A stretch of DNA of 64,000 nucleotides from an uncultured Cohaesibacter sp. (GTDB taxonomy: Bacteria > Pseudomonadota > Alphaproteobacteria > Rhizobiales > Cohaesibacteraceae), in contig NZ_OY759854.1 of NCBI RefSeq assembly GCF_963662805.1, forward strand, positions 248,001 through 312,000. Direction: 5' to 3'. How positions within the stretch are numbered: position 1 is the first letter of the stretch; the number at the start of each line of letters is the position of its first letter. The notes below the pieces were generated by a model, which was not told where the DNA came from, did no database searches, and worked only from the letters and a program-made list of their open reading frames with translations. This document shows positions 63,889 to 64,000 of the stretch, piece by piece. Both the position numbers and the translations under genes were made by a program.

Positions 63889-64000
63889 CACAGGGCCCCC
63901 CTCTTTTGCTTGCGGGGATCAAGAGCATCGCTCAACCGATCGCCAAGAATATTCACCATCAGAACGAGGAAGGACAAAAGGATGCCGGGGTAGGCCATCA
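63888..64000 (-). CDS. Dipeptide/opine-type ABC permease, C-terminal end (cut by window edge)
   Basis: The last ~36 residues are visible (AYPGILLSFLVLMVNILGDRL, SDALDPRKQKRGAL), the usual DppC/OppC C-terminus with the DALDPR ending. The rest lies beyond 64000. It shows that the two ATPases belong to a full importer. Confidence 0.88.
   Translation of the reverse strand, partial: MAYPGILLSFLVLMVNILGDRLSDALDPRKQKRGAL

Overview
The window reads as chromosomal DNA of a marine-type alphaproteobacterium, most likely in the Hyphomicrobiales. The reasons are moderately high GC with strong third-position bias, a very high density of ABC importers with dedicated regulators, sulfatases, a BCCT carrier and many ATGA-coupled start/stop junctions. 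The genus is not certain; a Cohaesibacter-like organism would fit. No rRNA, tRNA, CRISPR array or phage genes were seen. About 57 genes are supported, nearly all in transport/catabolism operons, so the region looks like a nutrient-acquisition island.

Layout. 1-4.8 kb: TonB-dependent haem-type receptor (cut by the left edge), a one-piece SbmA/BacA-like ABC protein and a ChaN-like protein. 4.95-5.5 kb: decayed IS3-family remnant. 5.85-12.2 kb (minus strand): ROK regulator, sulfonate-type ABC importer (permease, ATPase, binding protein) and sulfatase. The ATPase gene is split by an intact 848-bp IS5-family element and the sulfatase carries a one-base frameshift, so the operon is probably inactive. 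12.4-19.6 kb: HlyD/FtsX/ATPase exporter flanked by two secreted proteins with the same Cys-pair repeat, then an OmpR/histidine-kinase pair and a small Cys-rich secreted protein.

19.9-28.8 kb (plus strand): ribose-type ABC importer with two permeases, DeoR regulator, BtpA/SgcQ protein, M42 metallopeptidase-like protein and FGGY kinase. This matches the enzyme/regulator set of the E. coli sgc locus but with an ABC transporter and kinase instead of a PTS. 29.1-37.1 kb (minus): LysR regulator and a peptide/opine-type ABC importer with a fused double ATPase, co-transcribed with a metallophosphoesterase and a HAD phosphatase, suggesting uptake of a phosphorylated conjugate. 37.5-39.6 kb: chemoreceptor. 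39.8-49.3 kb: RpiR regulator, divergent from an FAD-linked oxidase, MFS carrier, EtfB, EtfA, SDR dehydrogenase, FGGY kinase and BCCT carrier. Tandem palindromes lie in the divergent promoter region.

49.4-57.3 kb (minus): LysR regulator and CUT1 sugar importer with a cytosolic sulfatase and a DUF4432 epimerase-like protein. 57.6-64 kb (minus): dipeptide-type importer (permease cut by the right edge, two ATPases), alpha/beta hydrolase, fucose-isomerase-like protein and ribulokinase-like FGGY kinase. Together the genes point to a cell that imports unusual sulfated, phosphorylated or rare sugars intact and trims them in the cytosol.
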